Source: Actinomycetota bacterium (GTDB taxonomy: Bacteria > Actinomycetota > Acidimicrobiia > Acidimicrobiales > VFJN01). Taken from it: 48,660 bases of DNA. Shown one piece after another: positions 24,621 to 33,017 of this stretch. The notes under the pieces are model-generated. The model worked only from the letters and a program-made list of their open reading frames with translations, did no database searches and was not told the DNA's origin. The first letter of the stretch is position 1. Each line of letters opens with the position of its first letter. The translations under genes were made by a program, and so were the position numbers. Location: the NCBI GenBank assembly GCA_009886035.1, contig VFJN01000136.1:1-48660 (forward strand). The letters are read 5' to 3'.

Positions 24621-25409
24621 ATGGTCTCAGTCAAGGACAAGGTCGTCATGGTGACGGGGGCGACATCGGGAATCGGTTTGGCCACCGCCCAGCGCCTGTT
24701 GGCTGACGGCGCCACCGTGGTAGGCGCCGACCTCGACGGCGGGCCCGGCGACCTCGGCCCCCGCTGGGCGTACATACCCACCGACGTGACCGACGAGGCC
24801 GCCGTCGAGGCCCTCGTGACCGCCGCCGTGGCCCACGGGGGGCGCCTCGACGGGGTGGTGAACGCCGCCGGGGTAGCAGGAGGCGGACCCGCCCATCAGG
24901 TAGACGCCGGGGAGTGGCATCGCGTCATCAGCGTCAATCTCACCGGCACCTTCTTCGTGATGAAACATGCCATCGCCCAACTTCTGAGCCAAGACCCGGT
25001 GCAGGGCGAGCGCGGCTCTCTCGTGACCATTGCCAGCATCGAGGGCCTCGAGGGCACCGCCGGGGGGAGCGCCTACAACGCGGCCAAAGGCGGAGTGGTG
25101 TTGCTCACCAAGAACCTGGCAATCGACTACGGGCCCTCGGGCATCCGGGCCAACACCATTTGCCCTGGCTTCATCCAGACCCCGATGACCCACGACCTGT
25201 TCGACATGCCCGGCATGGAGGATGTGGCCGAGGGCTACCGGATCGAACATGCCCTGCGTCGCTACGGACAGCCGGAGGAGATTGCGGCCGCCGCCGCCTT
25301 CCTGCTGTCGTCAGACGCATCCTTCGTTACGGGTCATGCCCTCGCGGTGGACGGTGGCTACACCGCCGGCCGTGACCACGGAATCACCAAGATGCTCGGC
25401 CTCAGTTAG
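24621..25409 (+). CDS. SDR family oxidoreductase (classical)
   Basis: 262 residues. Cofactor motif TGATSGIG near 13-20, NAAG in VVNAAGVAG, catalytic Ser in IASIEG, and the Tyr-Lys pair in SAYNAAKGG, then PGFIQTPMT and the C-terminal SSDASFVTGHALAVDGGY. An NAD(P)-dependent alcohol/ketone oxidoreductase; the acidic residue after strand 2 (GADLDG) favours NAD(H). Preceded by AAAGGAG 7 nt before the ATG, a strong site. Divergent from the LLM gene with 34 nt between starts, so probably co-regulated. Confidence 0.9.
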   Translation: MVSVKDKVVMVTGATSGIGLATAQRLLADGATVVGADLDGGPGDLGPRWAYIPTDVTDEAAVEALVTAAVAHGGRLDGVVNAAGVAGGGPAHQVDAGEWHRVISVNLTGTFFVMKHAIAQLLSQDPVQGERGSLVTIASIEGLEGTAGGSAYNAAKGGVVLLTKNLAIDYGPSGIRANTICPGFIQTPMTHDLFDMPGMEDVAEGYRIEHALRRYGQPEEIAAAAAFLLSSDASFVTGHALAVDGGYTAGRDHGITKMLGLS

Positions 25410-25425
25410 CCATCCGGGCGACGGC

Positions 25426-25938
25426 TTACCCACCGGCGGGCGGGACCACGGGGGCCAGTCGGCCCGAATGCAGGTCGTACACCAACCCCGCCACCACGGT
25501 TCCGTCGGGGATCAACGGGCTGCCCAGCACGAGGGCTACGTCGTCTTCCAGCACCCGCCGCTGATCAGAAATCGCCAGGGGCTCGAACCCTTCGATGATC
25601 CGACCGGTGGCCTGGGCCACCGCGGCGCGCAATTCCGCATCGCTGGCGGAGGTCATCTTGCAATCGGTGTGCTGCACCACCACGATGCGAACGACCCCGA
25701 GGGATGCCACCGCCAGCGCCAGGCTGCGCAGCATGTCCTCGGTCACTCGGGCACCAGCGTTCCGGAGAATCTTGGCGTCTCCCGGCTCGAGCCCGAACAC
25801 CGCCAATGGGTCGATCCGGGAGTCGATGCAGGTGAGGATGGCGAGGCCCCGACGAGCGGTGCCGGTGCCGGCCACCTCGTGGTCGAGCGCTGCGTAGCGG
25901 GCATTGGCGTCGAATAGGTCGGAGAAGGCGTCGTCCAC
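25426..25938 (-). CDS. Beta-class carbonic anhydrase
   Basis: 170 residues. The zinc ligands are Cys37 in CIDSR (with Asp39 and Arg41 as the catalytic dyad), His90 and Cys93 in HTDCKM, the layout of short Rv1284-type beta carbonic anhydrases. It interconverts CO2 and bicarbonate in the cytoplasm and could supply bicarbonate to carboxylases. GTG start at 25938. It converges on the SDR before it with 16 nt between stops and diverges from the SDR at 25999. Confidence 0.9.
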   Translation of the reverse strand: MDDAFSDLFDANARYAALDHEVAGTGTARRGLAILTCIDSRIDPLAVFGLEPGDAKILRNAGARVTEDMLRSLALAVASLGVVRIVVVQHTDCKMTSASDAELRAAVAQATGRIIEGFEPLAISDQRRVLEDDVALVLGSPLIPDGTVVAGLVYDLHSGRLAPVVPPAGG

Positions 25939-25998
25939 GAGGACCTATCCGATCAGGCAAAGGGGTCCGCTGCCCAATCCGTGCCAACATCGACCCCC

Positions 25999-26937
25999 AT
26001 GACAACCTTCGGCTTCCACTCCACCACCGATGACGTAATCGCCGGCCTTGACCTCACCGACCAGCGGATTCTGGTCACCGGTGCCAGCACCGGACTCGGC
26101 CTCGAGACCACCCGGGTCCTCGCCGCCGCCGGGGCATCGGTGATCATGGCGGTGCGCGACCTCCCCAAGGGTGCCGCCGCCGCCGAGGAAGTGCGCGTCC
26201 ACGTGCCGGCGGCAGACCTCGAGCTCCGCCGGGTGGACCTCGCCGATCTCGCCAGCGTGCGTACCTTCACCGACGACCTACTCCACGACCATGCGAGTAT
26301 CGATGTGCTCATCGCCAACGCCGGCATCATGGCGTGCCCGAAAGCCACCACGGTGGACGGATTCGAGTTGCAGTTCGGCACCAACCACCTCGGCCATTTC
26401 CTGCTCATTACCCGCCTCATGCCCGCCCTGATCGCCGCTGGCGGGGCCCGGGTGGTACTTCTGAGTTCGGCGGGTCACCGCTTCGGCGACATCGACCTCG
26501 ACGATCCCGGCTTCGACCAGGTTCCCTACGACCCCTGGATGGCCTACGGGCGCTCCAAGACCGCCAACTCTTTATGCGCGGTAGGCATCGACGACCGGTT
26601 CCGTTCTCAGGGGGTGCGAGCCTTCGCCGTCCATCCCGGGGGTATCCAAACCGAACTGGGTCGCCACCTCACCAGCGAATCACTGCAGATCCTGATCGAT
26701 CGCCTCGCCGAGGCCACGGTAGAGATGCCGTGGAAAACCATTCCGCAGGGCGCCGCGACCAGCGTGTGGGCCGCCACCTCGCCCGACCTCGACGGTCAGG
26801 GCGGCGTCTACCTGGAGGACTGCCACATCGCCCAAATCACGGAAGACCCCACAGCCCGTGATGGTGTGCGGGGCTACGCGCTCGACCGCCAGTCGGCCGA
26901 TGCCCTGTGGACCTTGTCGGAGAAACTGGTCCAGTGA
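25999..26937 (+). CDS. SDR family oxidoreductase (extended, RDH/WWOX-like)
   Basis: 312 residues. TGASTGLG cofactor motif near 29-36, NADP-type basic residue after strand 2 (VRDLPKG), NAGIMACP, catalytic LSSAGHR and the YGRSKTAN Tyr-Lys pair, then HPGGIQTELGRH. The length and the LRxxDLADLASVRTF segment match retinol-dehydrogenase/protochlorophyllide-reductase-type SDRs common in actinobacteria. Substrate unknown. ATG at 25999 chosen over the GTG at 25981 because family similarity begins at TTFGFHST. The stop overlaps the next gene (GTGA), so the reductase and an LLM flavin enzyme are made together. Confidence 0.88.
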   Translation: MTTFGFHSTTDDVIAGLDLTDQRILVTGASTGLGLETTRVLAAAGASVIMAVRDLPKGAAAAEEVRVHVPAADLELRRVDLADLASVRTFTDDLLHDHASIDVLIANAGIMACPKATTVDGFELQFGTNHLGHFLLITRLMPALIAAGGARVVLLSSAGHRFGDIDLDDPGFDQVPYDPWMAYGRSKTANSLCAVGIDDRFRSQGVRAFAVHPGGIQTELGRHLTSESLQILIDRLAEATVEMPWKTIPQGAATSVWAATSPDLDGQGGVYLEDCHIAQITEDPTARDGVRGYALDRQSADALWTLSEKLVQ

Positions 26938-27794
26938 GGTTCACCTTCGCCGAGGCCATGACCGATCCGAGCTACTACCTCCCGCTCGCCCAGGCCGCCG
27001 ATGCGGCCGGCTTCCATGGCTTTCTGGTGCCCGACAGCATCTGCTACCCGGCTGAGTCCGACGCCGTCTATCCGTATACCGCCGATGGCGATCGGGGCTT
27101 CATCGAGGACAAGCCGTTCCTCGAACCCTTCTCCATCATCCCGGCCATGGGAGCGGTGACCGAACGCATCCGTTTCGTGATCTCGGTGCTCAAACTCACC
27201 GTGCGCCATCCCGTGCTGGTCGCCAAGCAGGCGGCGTCTACCGCCGTGCTCACCAACAACCGGCTGACCCTCGGCATCGGCACCAGCCCGTGGCCGGAGG
27301 ATTATGAGGTGTGCGACGTGCCCTTTGCTCGTCGGGGAAAGCGAGCCGACGAAAGCATCGAGGTGATGCGCGGCCTTCTCACCGGACAGTGGTTTGAGTT
27401 CCACGGCGAGATCTACGACGTGCCGCGCATCAAACAGTGCCCGGTGCCCTCCACCCCGATCCCCATCATCGTGGGGGGCCATTCGGAGCCGGCCTTACGG
27501 CGAGCGGCCCGCAACGACGGATGGATCCACGGGGGTGGGGATCTTGAGGCCTTGCCCGGCCTGATTACCCGTCTCCACGAACTTCGCGCCCAGGAGGGAC
27601 GCCCATCGGACCCCTTTGAGATCCACGTGATCTCGATGGACGCCTACTCGCCCGATGGCATCAGCCGTCTAGAGGAAATGGGGGTCACCGACGTGATCGT
27701 GGGATTCCGGTGGGCCTACGACCGGACCCAGGATGCCGAGCCGCTCCAAACCAAGATCGACAACCTCAATCGGTACGCCGAATCGATGTTCTGA
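26934..27794 (+). CDS. LLM class oxidoreductase, probably F420-dependent
   Basis: 286 residues, luciferase-like barrel: VRFTFAEAMTDPSYYLPLAQAAD, GFLVPDSICYP, RIRFVISVLKLTVRHPVLVAKQAAS, and LGIGTSPWPEDYEVC. The last blocks are those of the F420-binding TIGR03619-like group rather than the luciferase EHHF group. It should transfer hydride between F420H2 and an organic substrate. The GTG start overlaps the SDR stop by 4 nt. Its TGA lies within a hairpin shared with the convergent gene. Confidence 0.85.
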   Translation: MRFTFAEAMTDPSYYLPLAQAADAAGFHGFLVPDSICYPAESDAVYPYTADGDRGFIEDKPFLEPFSIIPAMGAVTERIRFVISVLKLTVRHPVLVAKQAASTAVLTNNRLTLGIGTSPWPEDYEVCDVPFARRGKRADESIEVMRGLLTGQWFEFHGEIYDVPRIKQCPVPSTPIPIIVGGHSEPALRRAARNDGWIHGGGDLEALPGLITRLHELRAQEGRPSDPFEIHVISMDAYSPDGISRLEEMGVTDVIVGFRWAYDRTQDAEPLQTKIDNLNRYAESMF

Positions 27795-27815
27795 TCCGCC
27801 CGGGTACGCGGATCA
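27792..27815. terminator. 8-bp hairpin containing both stop codons of convergent genes
   Basis: TGATCCGC (27792-27799), an eight-base loop, then GCGGATCA (27808-27815). The TGA of the LLM gene is the 5' end of one arm, and the TGA of the minus-strand EthD gene is the same arm read from the other side. It would act as a compact bidirectional terminator. Confidence 0.6.
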
Positions 27816-28541
27816 GGTCTTCACGAAGTGCTCACTCATCGTCACGCTGCGGAGACGATCCAGATCCAGACAAGCCGACACGTTGGCCATCATCTGCGCC
27901 AGGTTGGCCTGCATGACGGCTGGATCGCCGTCGGCGTTGAAGAACAGCATGGGATCCGCCACGTGGGCGGCGGAGGGCCAGCCTTCCTCCACGATCCCGT
28001 CGATCGCCGGGGCATCGGGGGTAACCCCGCGGTGCACCTCGTTGCGGATGTATCGGGTACGGGGCTGAAGCCGACCCGAGGCGGGCGACTGCGTGCCGTG
28101 CCATTTATCGATCCACTCGCCGTAGGCCAACCCCGCCCGGCGGTGCACGAGGGCCACGGTCAACACGCCCGGCGACGGTTCCCCGTCGGGCCAATCGCGC
28201 CGAGCCGCATGGGGAGTGGTGCCGTAGTCGTCGTAGCACGACTCGGTTACAAGATGCCCTGATACCGGCAACCCGATGGTGGCGAGGGCATCGTCGACAC
28301 CGGGCCGTTTGTCGTAACTATCCAGCCAGACGGACACCTGAGCCACCGGGGCCGCCTCACCGACCGGCGGCGGCGCCGGGCAGGGGGCCTCGGCGGCGCG
28401 GCTGTCGTGCACATTCACCGTCACCCCCCGAGCGCCCCGCGTGAGCAGGTACGGCGCCACCTCGCCCAGGAGTTGGCTCCTCACCCGGTCGCCGAGGGCG
28501 GGCTGGAGATCGGCCCAGAGCAGGAAAATGATCTTTTCCAT
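27813..28541 (-). CDS. EthD-like (dimeric alpha/beta barrel) protein
   Basis: 242 residues. Two ferredoxin-like halves; the second shows VALVHRRAGLAYGEWIDKWHGTQSP and RYIRNEVHR, similar to EthD-domain proteins (RKPGMS-EEF-R-W---H--L pattern). EthD proteins accompany P450s and other catabolic enzymes in xenobiotic degradation; their chemistry is poorly defined. ATG at 28541, 7 nt after the hemolysin III stop, so they form one operon. The first half is divergent and I do not assign it. Confidence 0.65.
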   Translation of the reverse strand: MEKIIFLLWADLQPALGDRVRSQLLGEVAPYLLTRGARGVTVNVHDSRAAEAPCPAPPPVGEAAPVAQVSVWLDSYDKRPGVDDALATIGLPVSGHLVTESCYDDYGTTPHAARRDWPDGEPSPGVLTVALVHRRAGLAYGEWIDKWHGTQSPASGRLQPRTRYIRNEVHRGVTPDAPAIDGIVEEGWPSAAHVADPMLFFNADGDPAVMQANLAQMMANVSACLDLDRLRSVTMSEHFVKT

Positions 28542-28548
28542 CGCCCTG

Positions 28549-29223
28549 CTATGCCGATGCCGGGGTGTGGACCACTAACGCGATGGCCACGAAGTGGCAG
28601 ACCACCGCCGCCACCACCAGCACGTGCCAAACCTCGTGATAGCCGAACACCCGCGGGAAGGGATCCGGCCAGCGGGTGAACAGGAACACACTGCCCAGCG
28701 TGAACAGCACTCCTCCCACCGCCAACAGGGTCATTTCGACGACGCTGAGGTGGTTCCACAGCTGCGGGAGCGCCACCACCACCGCCCATCCAAGGCAGAA
28801 ATACAGCACGCCGCGCCACCAGCGGCTGGCCCGTCCCGCCGTGAAGGCCAAAGCGAAGCCAATGGCGGCGCCGGTCCAGGCCAACGCCAGCATCGCCCAT
28901 GCCATCCACCCTCGGAGCACCAGAACACACAGCGGGGTGTAACTCCCGGCGATCATCACAAAAATGGTGCCGTGGTCGAGCTTTTGCATCAACGCTTGCT
29001 TGGCTGAGGTCCAGTTGAGCCGGTGGTAGAGACCACTCACGGCGAACAGGGCGACGAGCCCCAGCCCGTAGACCAGAGAAGCGACGCGGCCCCGGACCCC
29101 CGACGCCAGCGCCACCACCACCACGGCGGCGGGAACGGCCAGGAAGAAACAGACGAGGTGCAGCCAGCCCCGCAGCAACGGCTTCGGGGGCGCACCCGTC
29201 GACTCCGGAGCGGCGGTGATCAC
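28549..29223 (-). CDS. Hemolysin III family (PAQR-like) membrane protein
   Basis: 224 residues, seven hydrophobic segments. Conserved hallmarks: SGLYHRLNW after helix 2, KLDHGTIFVMIAGSYTP in helix 3, and FGYHEVWHVLVV near the C-terminus; the conserved His, Asp and His residues form a membrane-embedded metal site in PAQR/hemolysin III proteins. Despite the name, most are not proven toxins; roles in membrane lipid metabolism are suspected. GTG start at 29223 with GAGGG 1-5 nt upstream. Divergent from the MBL gene. Confidence 0.88.
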   Translation of the reverse strand: MITAAPESTGAPPKPLLRGWLHLVCFFLAVPAAVVVVALASGVRGRVASLVYGLGLVALFAVSGLYHRLNWTSAKQALMQKLDHGTIFVMIAGSYTPLCVLVLRGWMAWAMLALAWTGAAIGFALAFTAGRASRWWRGVLYFCLGWAVVVALPQLWNHLSVVEMTLLAVGGVLFTLGSVFLFTRWPDPFPRVFGYHEVWHVLVVAAVVCHFVAIALVVHTPASA

Positions 29224-29293
29224 GCCCTCAGCCTAGGACTGTGGGTTCCAAATGGGAACGGCGGGCCGGGCGGGTCCGACTACGTTTCGGGAG

Positions 29294-30235
29294 ATGATGC
29301 CCTTCCGGCGCGGCCCCCACGAAATCGCCGAGAACACGTGGGCCTATCTTCAGCCCGATGGGGGCTGGGGATGGTCCAACGCCGGACTGGTGACCGACGG
29401 CACCGCGTCGTTGCTCATCGACACGCTGTTCGACCTGCCCCTCACCGCCACCATGCTGGCCGAGTTGCGGGCGGTGGCCCCCGCGGCGGCCGAGATCGGC
29501 ACCCTCGTCAATACCCACGCCAACGGCGACCACTGCTACGGGAACCAACTGGTAGCCGGAGCCGAGATCGTGGCCTCTCGCGCCAGCGCCCGAGAGATGG
29601 ACGAGGTGCCCTCCAGCCTGCTGGCCGCCCTGCTCCGCGCCGCCCCCGATCTGGGGGCCACGGGCACCTACCTGACGGACATCTTCGCTAGTTTTGTGTT
29701 CGACGGCATCGAGATCACGCCCCCCACCACCACCTTCGACGGATCGCTCACCCTGCGGGTGGGCGATCGCGTGGTGGAGTTATACGAACTCGGCCCCGCC
29801 CACACCCAGGGCGACGTCATCGTGCACATACCGGATCGCCAGGTGGTGTACACCGGGGATCTCGTCTTTCACGGCGGACACCCGATTGCCTGGGCCGGGC
29901 CCATCGCCGGCTGGATGGCCGCCTGCGATCGCATTCTGGCGCTCGACCCAGCCATCGTGGTTCCCGGCCATGGCCCGCTGAGCGACCGCCAATGTGTGGT
30001 GGACCAGCGCGGCTACTTCGAATGGCTGGTGGCCGAAGGCACCCCCCGCCTGCAGGCCGGAATGGCACCTCTCGACGCCGCCTTCGACCTTGCCGGGGGC
30101 CCCTACGCCGGCTGGGGCGAAGGCGAACGGCTGGTGGTGAACCTCATCGCGTTAGCCCGCGACCTGGGCCAAAATCCCCCCGATGATCTGCTCGTCGTGT
30201 TGGGCGCGATGGCCGCCCTGGCGGCCGGGCTGTGA
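29294..30235 (+). CDS. MBL-fold metallo-hydrolase with an HxNxDH variant
   Basis: 313 residues. The metallo-beta-lactamase motif reads THANGDHCYGN, i.e. H-x-N-G-D-H: the second His of HxHxDH is Asn. Remaining ligands are visible in GPAHTQGD, YTGDLVFHGG and VVPGHGPL. Members hydrolyse thioesters, lactones or phosphoesters; this subgroup is not assigned. ATG-ATG at 29294/29297 follows GGGAG closely; an ATG at 29252 would add 14 residues. It lies 33 nt upstream of the acyl-CoA synthetase, so it may act on a CoA thioester in the same pathway (inference). Confidence 0.78.
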   Translation: MMPFRRGPHEIAENTWAYLQPDGGWGWSNAGLVTDGTASLLIDTLFDLPLTATMLAELRAVAPAAAEIGTLVNTHANGDHCYGNQLVAGAEIVASRASAREMDEVPSSLLAALLRAAPDLGATGTYLTDIFASFVFDGIEITPPTTTFDGSLTLRVGDRVVELYELGPAHTQGDVIVHIPDRQVVYTGDLVFHGGHPIAWAGPIAGWMAACDRILALDPAIVVPGHGPLSDRQCVVDQRGYFEWLVAEGTPRLQAGMAPLDAAFDLAGGPYAGWGEGERLVVNLIALARDLGQNPPDDLLVVLGAMAALAAGL

Positions 30236-30268
30236 TCGCCAACGGTTGGCTCTGCTAGCAAGGGAAGC

Positions 30269-31942
30269 GTGCTGAACTACGAGGAAGCCACTGCGGTGGT
30301 CACAGGACAAGGCGAGCGGTTCGAGATTGAGACCATCGACGTAGGCGGGGTGGAGGTGAAGGCGTTCAAACACGCTCCGCCGAGCCTGCGCGAAATTTTC
30401 GCCACCGCCCGCGACCGGGGGGAGGACACCTTCTTGGTCTACGAGGACGAACGATGGAGTTTCCCCGAAGTGATGGTGCACGTGGACGCCATGGCCTCCC
30501 TGCTGGTGGACCGCTACCGCGTCGTACCCGGCGACCGGGTGGCCATCGGGATGCGGAACTATCCCGAATGGGTTATCGCCTTCGCCGCCATCACCTCCAT
30601 CGGTGCCATCTCGGTGTCGCTCAACGCCTGGTGGACCAGCGACGAACTCGACTACGCCCTCCAAGACTGCGGCGCCCGCGTGCTCATCGCCGACATCGAG
30701 CGGGCCCAACGCGCCCACGCCACCACCCGCCGCCTCGGCACGCACCTTGTCGTCGTGCGCGAACTCGGCGCCGTGCCCGAGGGTGCTGACCGCTGGGAGG
30801 ATGTGCGCCAACTCGGTGCCCCCATGCCGGAGGTGGTGATCACCCCCGACCACGACGCCACCATCCTCTACACCTCCGGCACCACCGGACGACCCAAGGG
30901 AGCGGTATCCACCCATCGGGCCGTGGTGCAGGCGCTCATGGGCTTCGGCTGCAAGTCGGTGCTGGATCGCGTCCGCCGCGAGGGAGGACCGGAAGCAGAG
31001 GTTCCGGGCCTGCCCCCCTCCTTCATTCTGATCGTGCCGCTGTTCCACGTGACCGGCTGCGTTCCCGTGTTGCTGTCGTGCTTCTCCGCCGGCCTCAAAC
31101 TCGTGATCATGTATAAGTGGGATGCCGACCGCGCCCTTGAATTGATCGAGCGAGAGCAGATCACCAACTTCGTGGGCGTGCCCACCCAAAGTTGGGACCT
31201 GCTGGAGTCGCCCCGGTTTGCCCAAACAGACACCTCGAGCCTCGTGAGCATCGGGGGCGGTGGCGCCCCCGCCCCGCCGAAACTGGTGAGCCGGGTGGCG
31301 TCGAGTTTTCGCGGCGGCGGCCCCTCGATCGGCTACGGCATGACCGAGACCAACGCCTACGGACCCGGCAACAGCGGACAGGACTACCTCACCCACCCCA
31401 CCAGCACGGGCCGGGCCACCCCCATCATGGACCTGGCCGTTCGCGATCCCGAGGGCCGGGACCTGCCCATCGGTGAGCGGGGTGAGATCTGGTTCAAGGG
31501 ACCTCACCTCATCCGGGGCTATTGGAACAAACCCGAAGCCACCGCCGAGACCATCGTCCAGGGGTGGCTGCGCAGCGGCGACCTCGGTCGCGTGGACGAG
31601 GAAGGGTTCGTCTATGTGGAGGACCGAGCCAAAGACATGGTCCTGCGGGCCGGCGAGAACGTGTTTTGCGCCGAAGTGGAGGCGGCTATCTATGAACACC
31701 CCTCCGTGCATGAAGCCGCCGTGTTCGGCGTGCCCCATGAGCGCCTCGGCGAGGAGGTAGCCGTCGCCATCTACCTCCGGACCGGCGAGACCCTCGGCGT
31801 CGAGGAACTCCAGGACCACGTACGGGAGCGACTGGCCGGCTTCAAGGTGCCCAGCATCGTCACGATCGTGGCGGCCCCGCTCCCCCGCAACGCCGCCGGC
31901 AAGATCCTCAAACGCGAACTCCGAGACCTCGCTACCCCCTAA
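30269..31942 (+). CDS. Acyl-CoA synthetase (AMP-forming)
   Basis: 557 residues, ANL superfamily. ATP-binding ILYTSGTTGRPKGAV (about 200-215), adenylate motif GYGMTETN, hinge and acyl-binding SGDLGRVDEEGFVYVEDRAKDM, and catalytic lysine segment LPRNAAGKILKREL at the C-terminus. It activates a carboxylic acid to acyl-AMP and then acyl-CoA; the chain type is not clear, but the local context is fatty or alicyclic acids. GTG at 30269 with AGGGAA upstream. It is followed by a palindromic terminator and the convergent patatin gene. Confidence 0.92.
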   Translation: MLNYEEATAVVTGQGERFEIETIDVGGVEVKAFKHAPPSLREIFATARDRGEDTFLVYEDERWSFPEVMVHVDAMASLLVDRYRVVPGDRVAIGMRNYPEWVIAFAAITSIGAISVSLNAWWTSDELDYALQDCGARVLIADIERAQRAHATTRRLGTHLVVVRELGAVPEGADRWEDVRQLGAPMPEVVITPDHDATILYTSGTTGRPKGAVSTHRAVVQALMGFGCKSVLDRVRREGGPEAEVPGLPPSFILIVPLFHVTGCVPVLLSCFSAGLKLVIMYKWDADRALELIEREQITNFVGVPTQSWDLLESPRFAQTDTSSLVSIGGGGAPAPPKLVSRVASSFRGGGPSIGYGMTETNAYGPGNSGQDYLTHPTSTGRATPIMDLAVRDPEGRDLPIGERGEIWFKGPHLIRGYWNKPEATAETIVQGWLRSGDLGRVDEEGFVYVEDRAKDMVLRAGENVFCAEVEAAIYEHPSVHEAAVFGVPHERLGEEVAVAIYLRTGETLGVEELQDHVRERLAGFKVPSIVTIVAAPLPRNAAGKILKRELRDLATP

Positions 31943-31948
31943 GCCATT

Positions 31949-31964
31949 CGCCGGGATCCCGGCG
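31949..31964. terminator. Palindromic hairpin between convergent genes
   Basis: CGCCGGGATCCCGGCG is perfectly self-complementary; it lies between the stop at 31942 and the opposing stop at 31973. It probably folds as a six-pair stem with GATC as loop and ends both transcripts. Confidence 0.5.
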
Positions 31965-31972
31965 GGTGAGCA

Positions 31973-32977
31973 TCAGCGGTAGGAGCGCTCCGGGGACGGG
32001 GCAGACGGGCGTAGCGGCGCGGTGCGCTCGATCAGATCGTCGCCCGCCAAGCGGTGGCGGGCGGCAGCATGGGCGGCCGTGGCGATGCCCGAGCGCCGGG
32101 ATGGATCCAGAGAGTTGAGCCCTATCTCCGCCAGCACGGCGGCACCGGGCTGAAACCCCACCACCGGCACACCCCGGCGCCGCAGGCGGCGCGCCTCGGT
32201 ATCGAGCAACGCACTGGCGAAGCCGCGCATAGCCTGATCGGCAGCCCAGCGGGGGCGCCGACCCTGACGGGACATCGGCGAACTCACAATCACCAGATCG
32301 AGCGGCCCGGCCTCGAGGAGGACATCGGCGTTGGTGGGCGAGTGGGCGCCACCGTCGATGTAGGGGTAGCCGTCGATCGTCACCGGGCTGAAAAAGCCAG
32401 GGATGGCGCACGAAGCCGCCACCGCCGCCGACAGGGGCGGGCAGGACCCGTCGCGTCCCAGCACCACGCGACGCCCATCAGCTTGGCGCACGGCGCAGAT
32501 CCACAGCGGCGATTCGGGCCAGGTAGAGGGGTAGAGCCGCCCGATCCCCGCCGAGATCACGTCGGTGCTCACCGACCCTTCGGGGAGCAGCGCCGCCAAC
32601 AGCGACCAGGGTCGCGTGGCCCAGGGCCGACGCAGCACCCGGGCCAGCGTGCCGGCCAACTCCGCCGGGGGTCGGCCCTGGCGCGTGGAGCGCAGCGGGA
32701 GCGGTGATCCTTCCGGACCGATGCGCTGGGCCAATGCCTCGCCGGCGGCGGAGAGCGGTCGGTCCTGGGCCTGGGCGAGCAGGTCCGCCCCGGTGAACCC
32801 GGCCCGCAGTGCCGCCCCCGTGATGGCCCCCACCGAGGTACCGACGATCACCGCCGCCGATCGCGGATCCCATCCGGTGTCCTCTTCCAGAGCCGCCAGC
32901 ACACCGGCATGGAACGCACCCCCGGCCACGCCGCCGGCCCCGAGAACCAGACCGATGCGAGGAGGGACAGCCGCCAT
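31973..32977 (-). CDS. Patatin-like phospholipase
   Basis: 334 residues. Oxyanion glycine-rich GLVLGAGGVAGGAFHAGVL (9-27), nucleophile Ser48 in VGTSVGA, and Asp208 in YIDGGAH: the full Ser-Asp dyad of patatin lipases. It hydrolyses phospholipid or acylglycerol esters, releasing fatty acids that the neighbouring acyl-CoA synthetase could activate. No signal peptide; probably cytoplasmic or membrane-associated. ATG at 32977. Confidence 0.9.
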   Translation of the reverse strand: MAAVPPRIGLVLGAGGVAGGAFHAGVLAALEEDTGWDPRSAAVIVGTSVGAITGAALRAGFTGADLLAQAQDRPLSAAGEALAQRIGPEGSPLPLRSTRQGRPPAELAGTLARVLRRPWATRPWSLLAALLPEGSVSTDVISAGIGRLYPSTWPESPLWICAVRQADGRRVVLGRDGSCPPLSAAVAASCAIPGFFSPVTIDGYPYIDGGAHSPTNADVLLEAGPLDLVIVSSPMSRQGRRPRWAADQAMRGFASALLDTEARRLRRRGVPVVGFQPGAAVLAEIGLNSLDPSRRSGIATAAHAAARHRLAGDDLIERTAPLRPSAPSPERSYR

Positions 32978-33017
32978 GGCTCGACGGTACCCCGCACGGA
33001 GCCGGTTCAGGCCGGAG

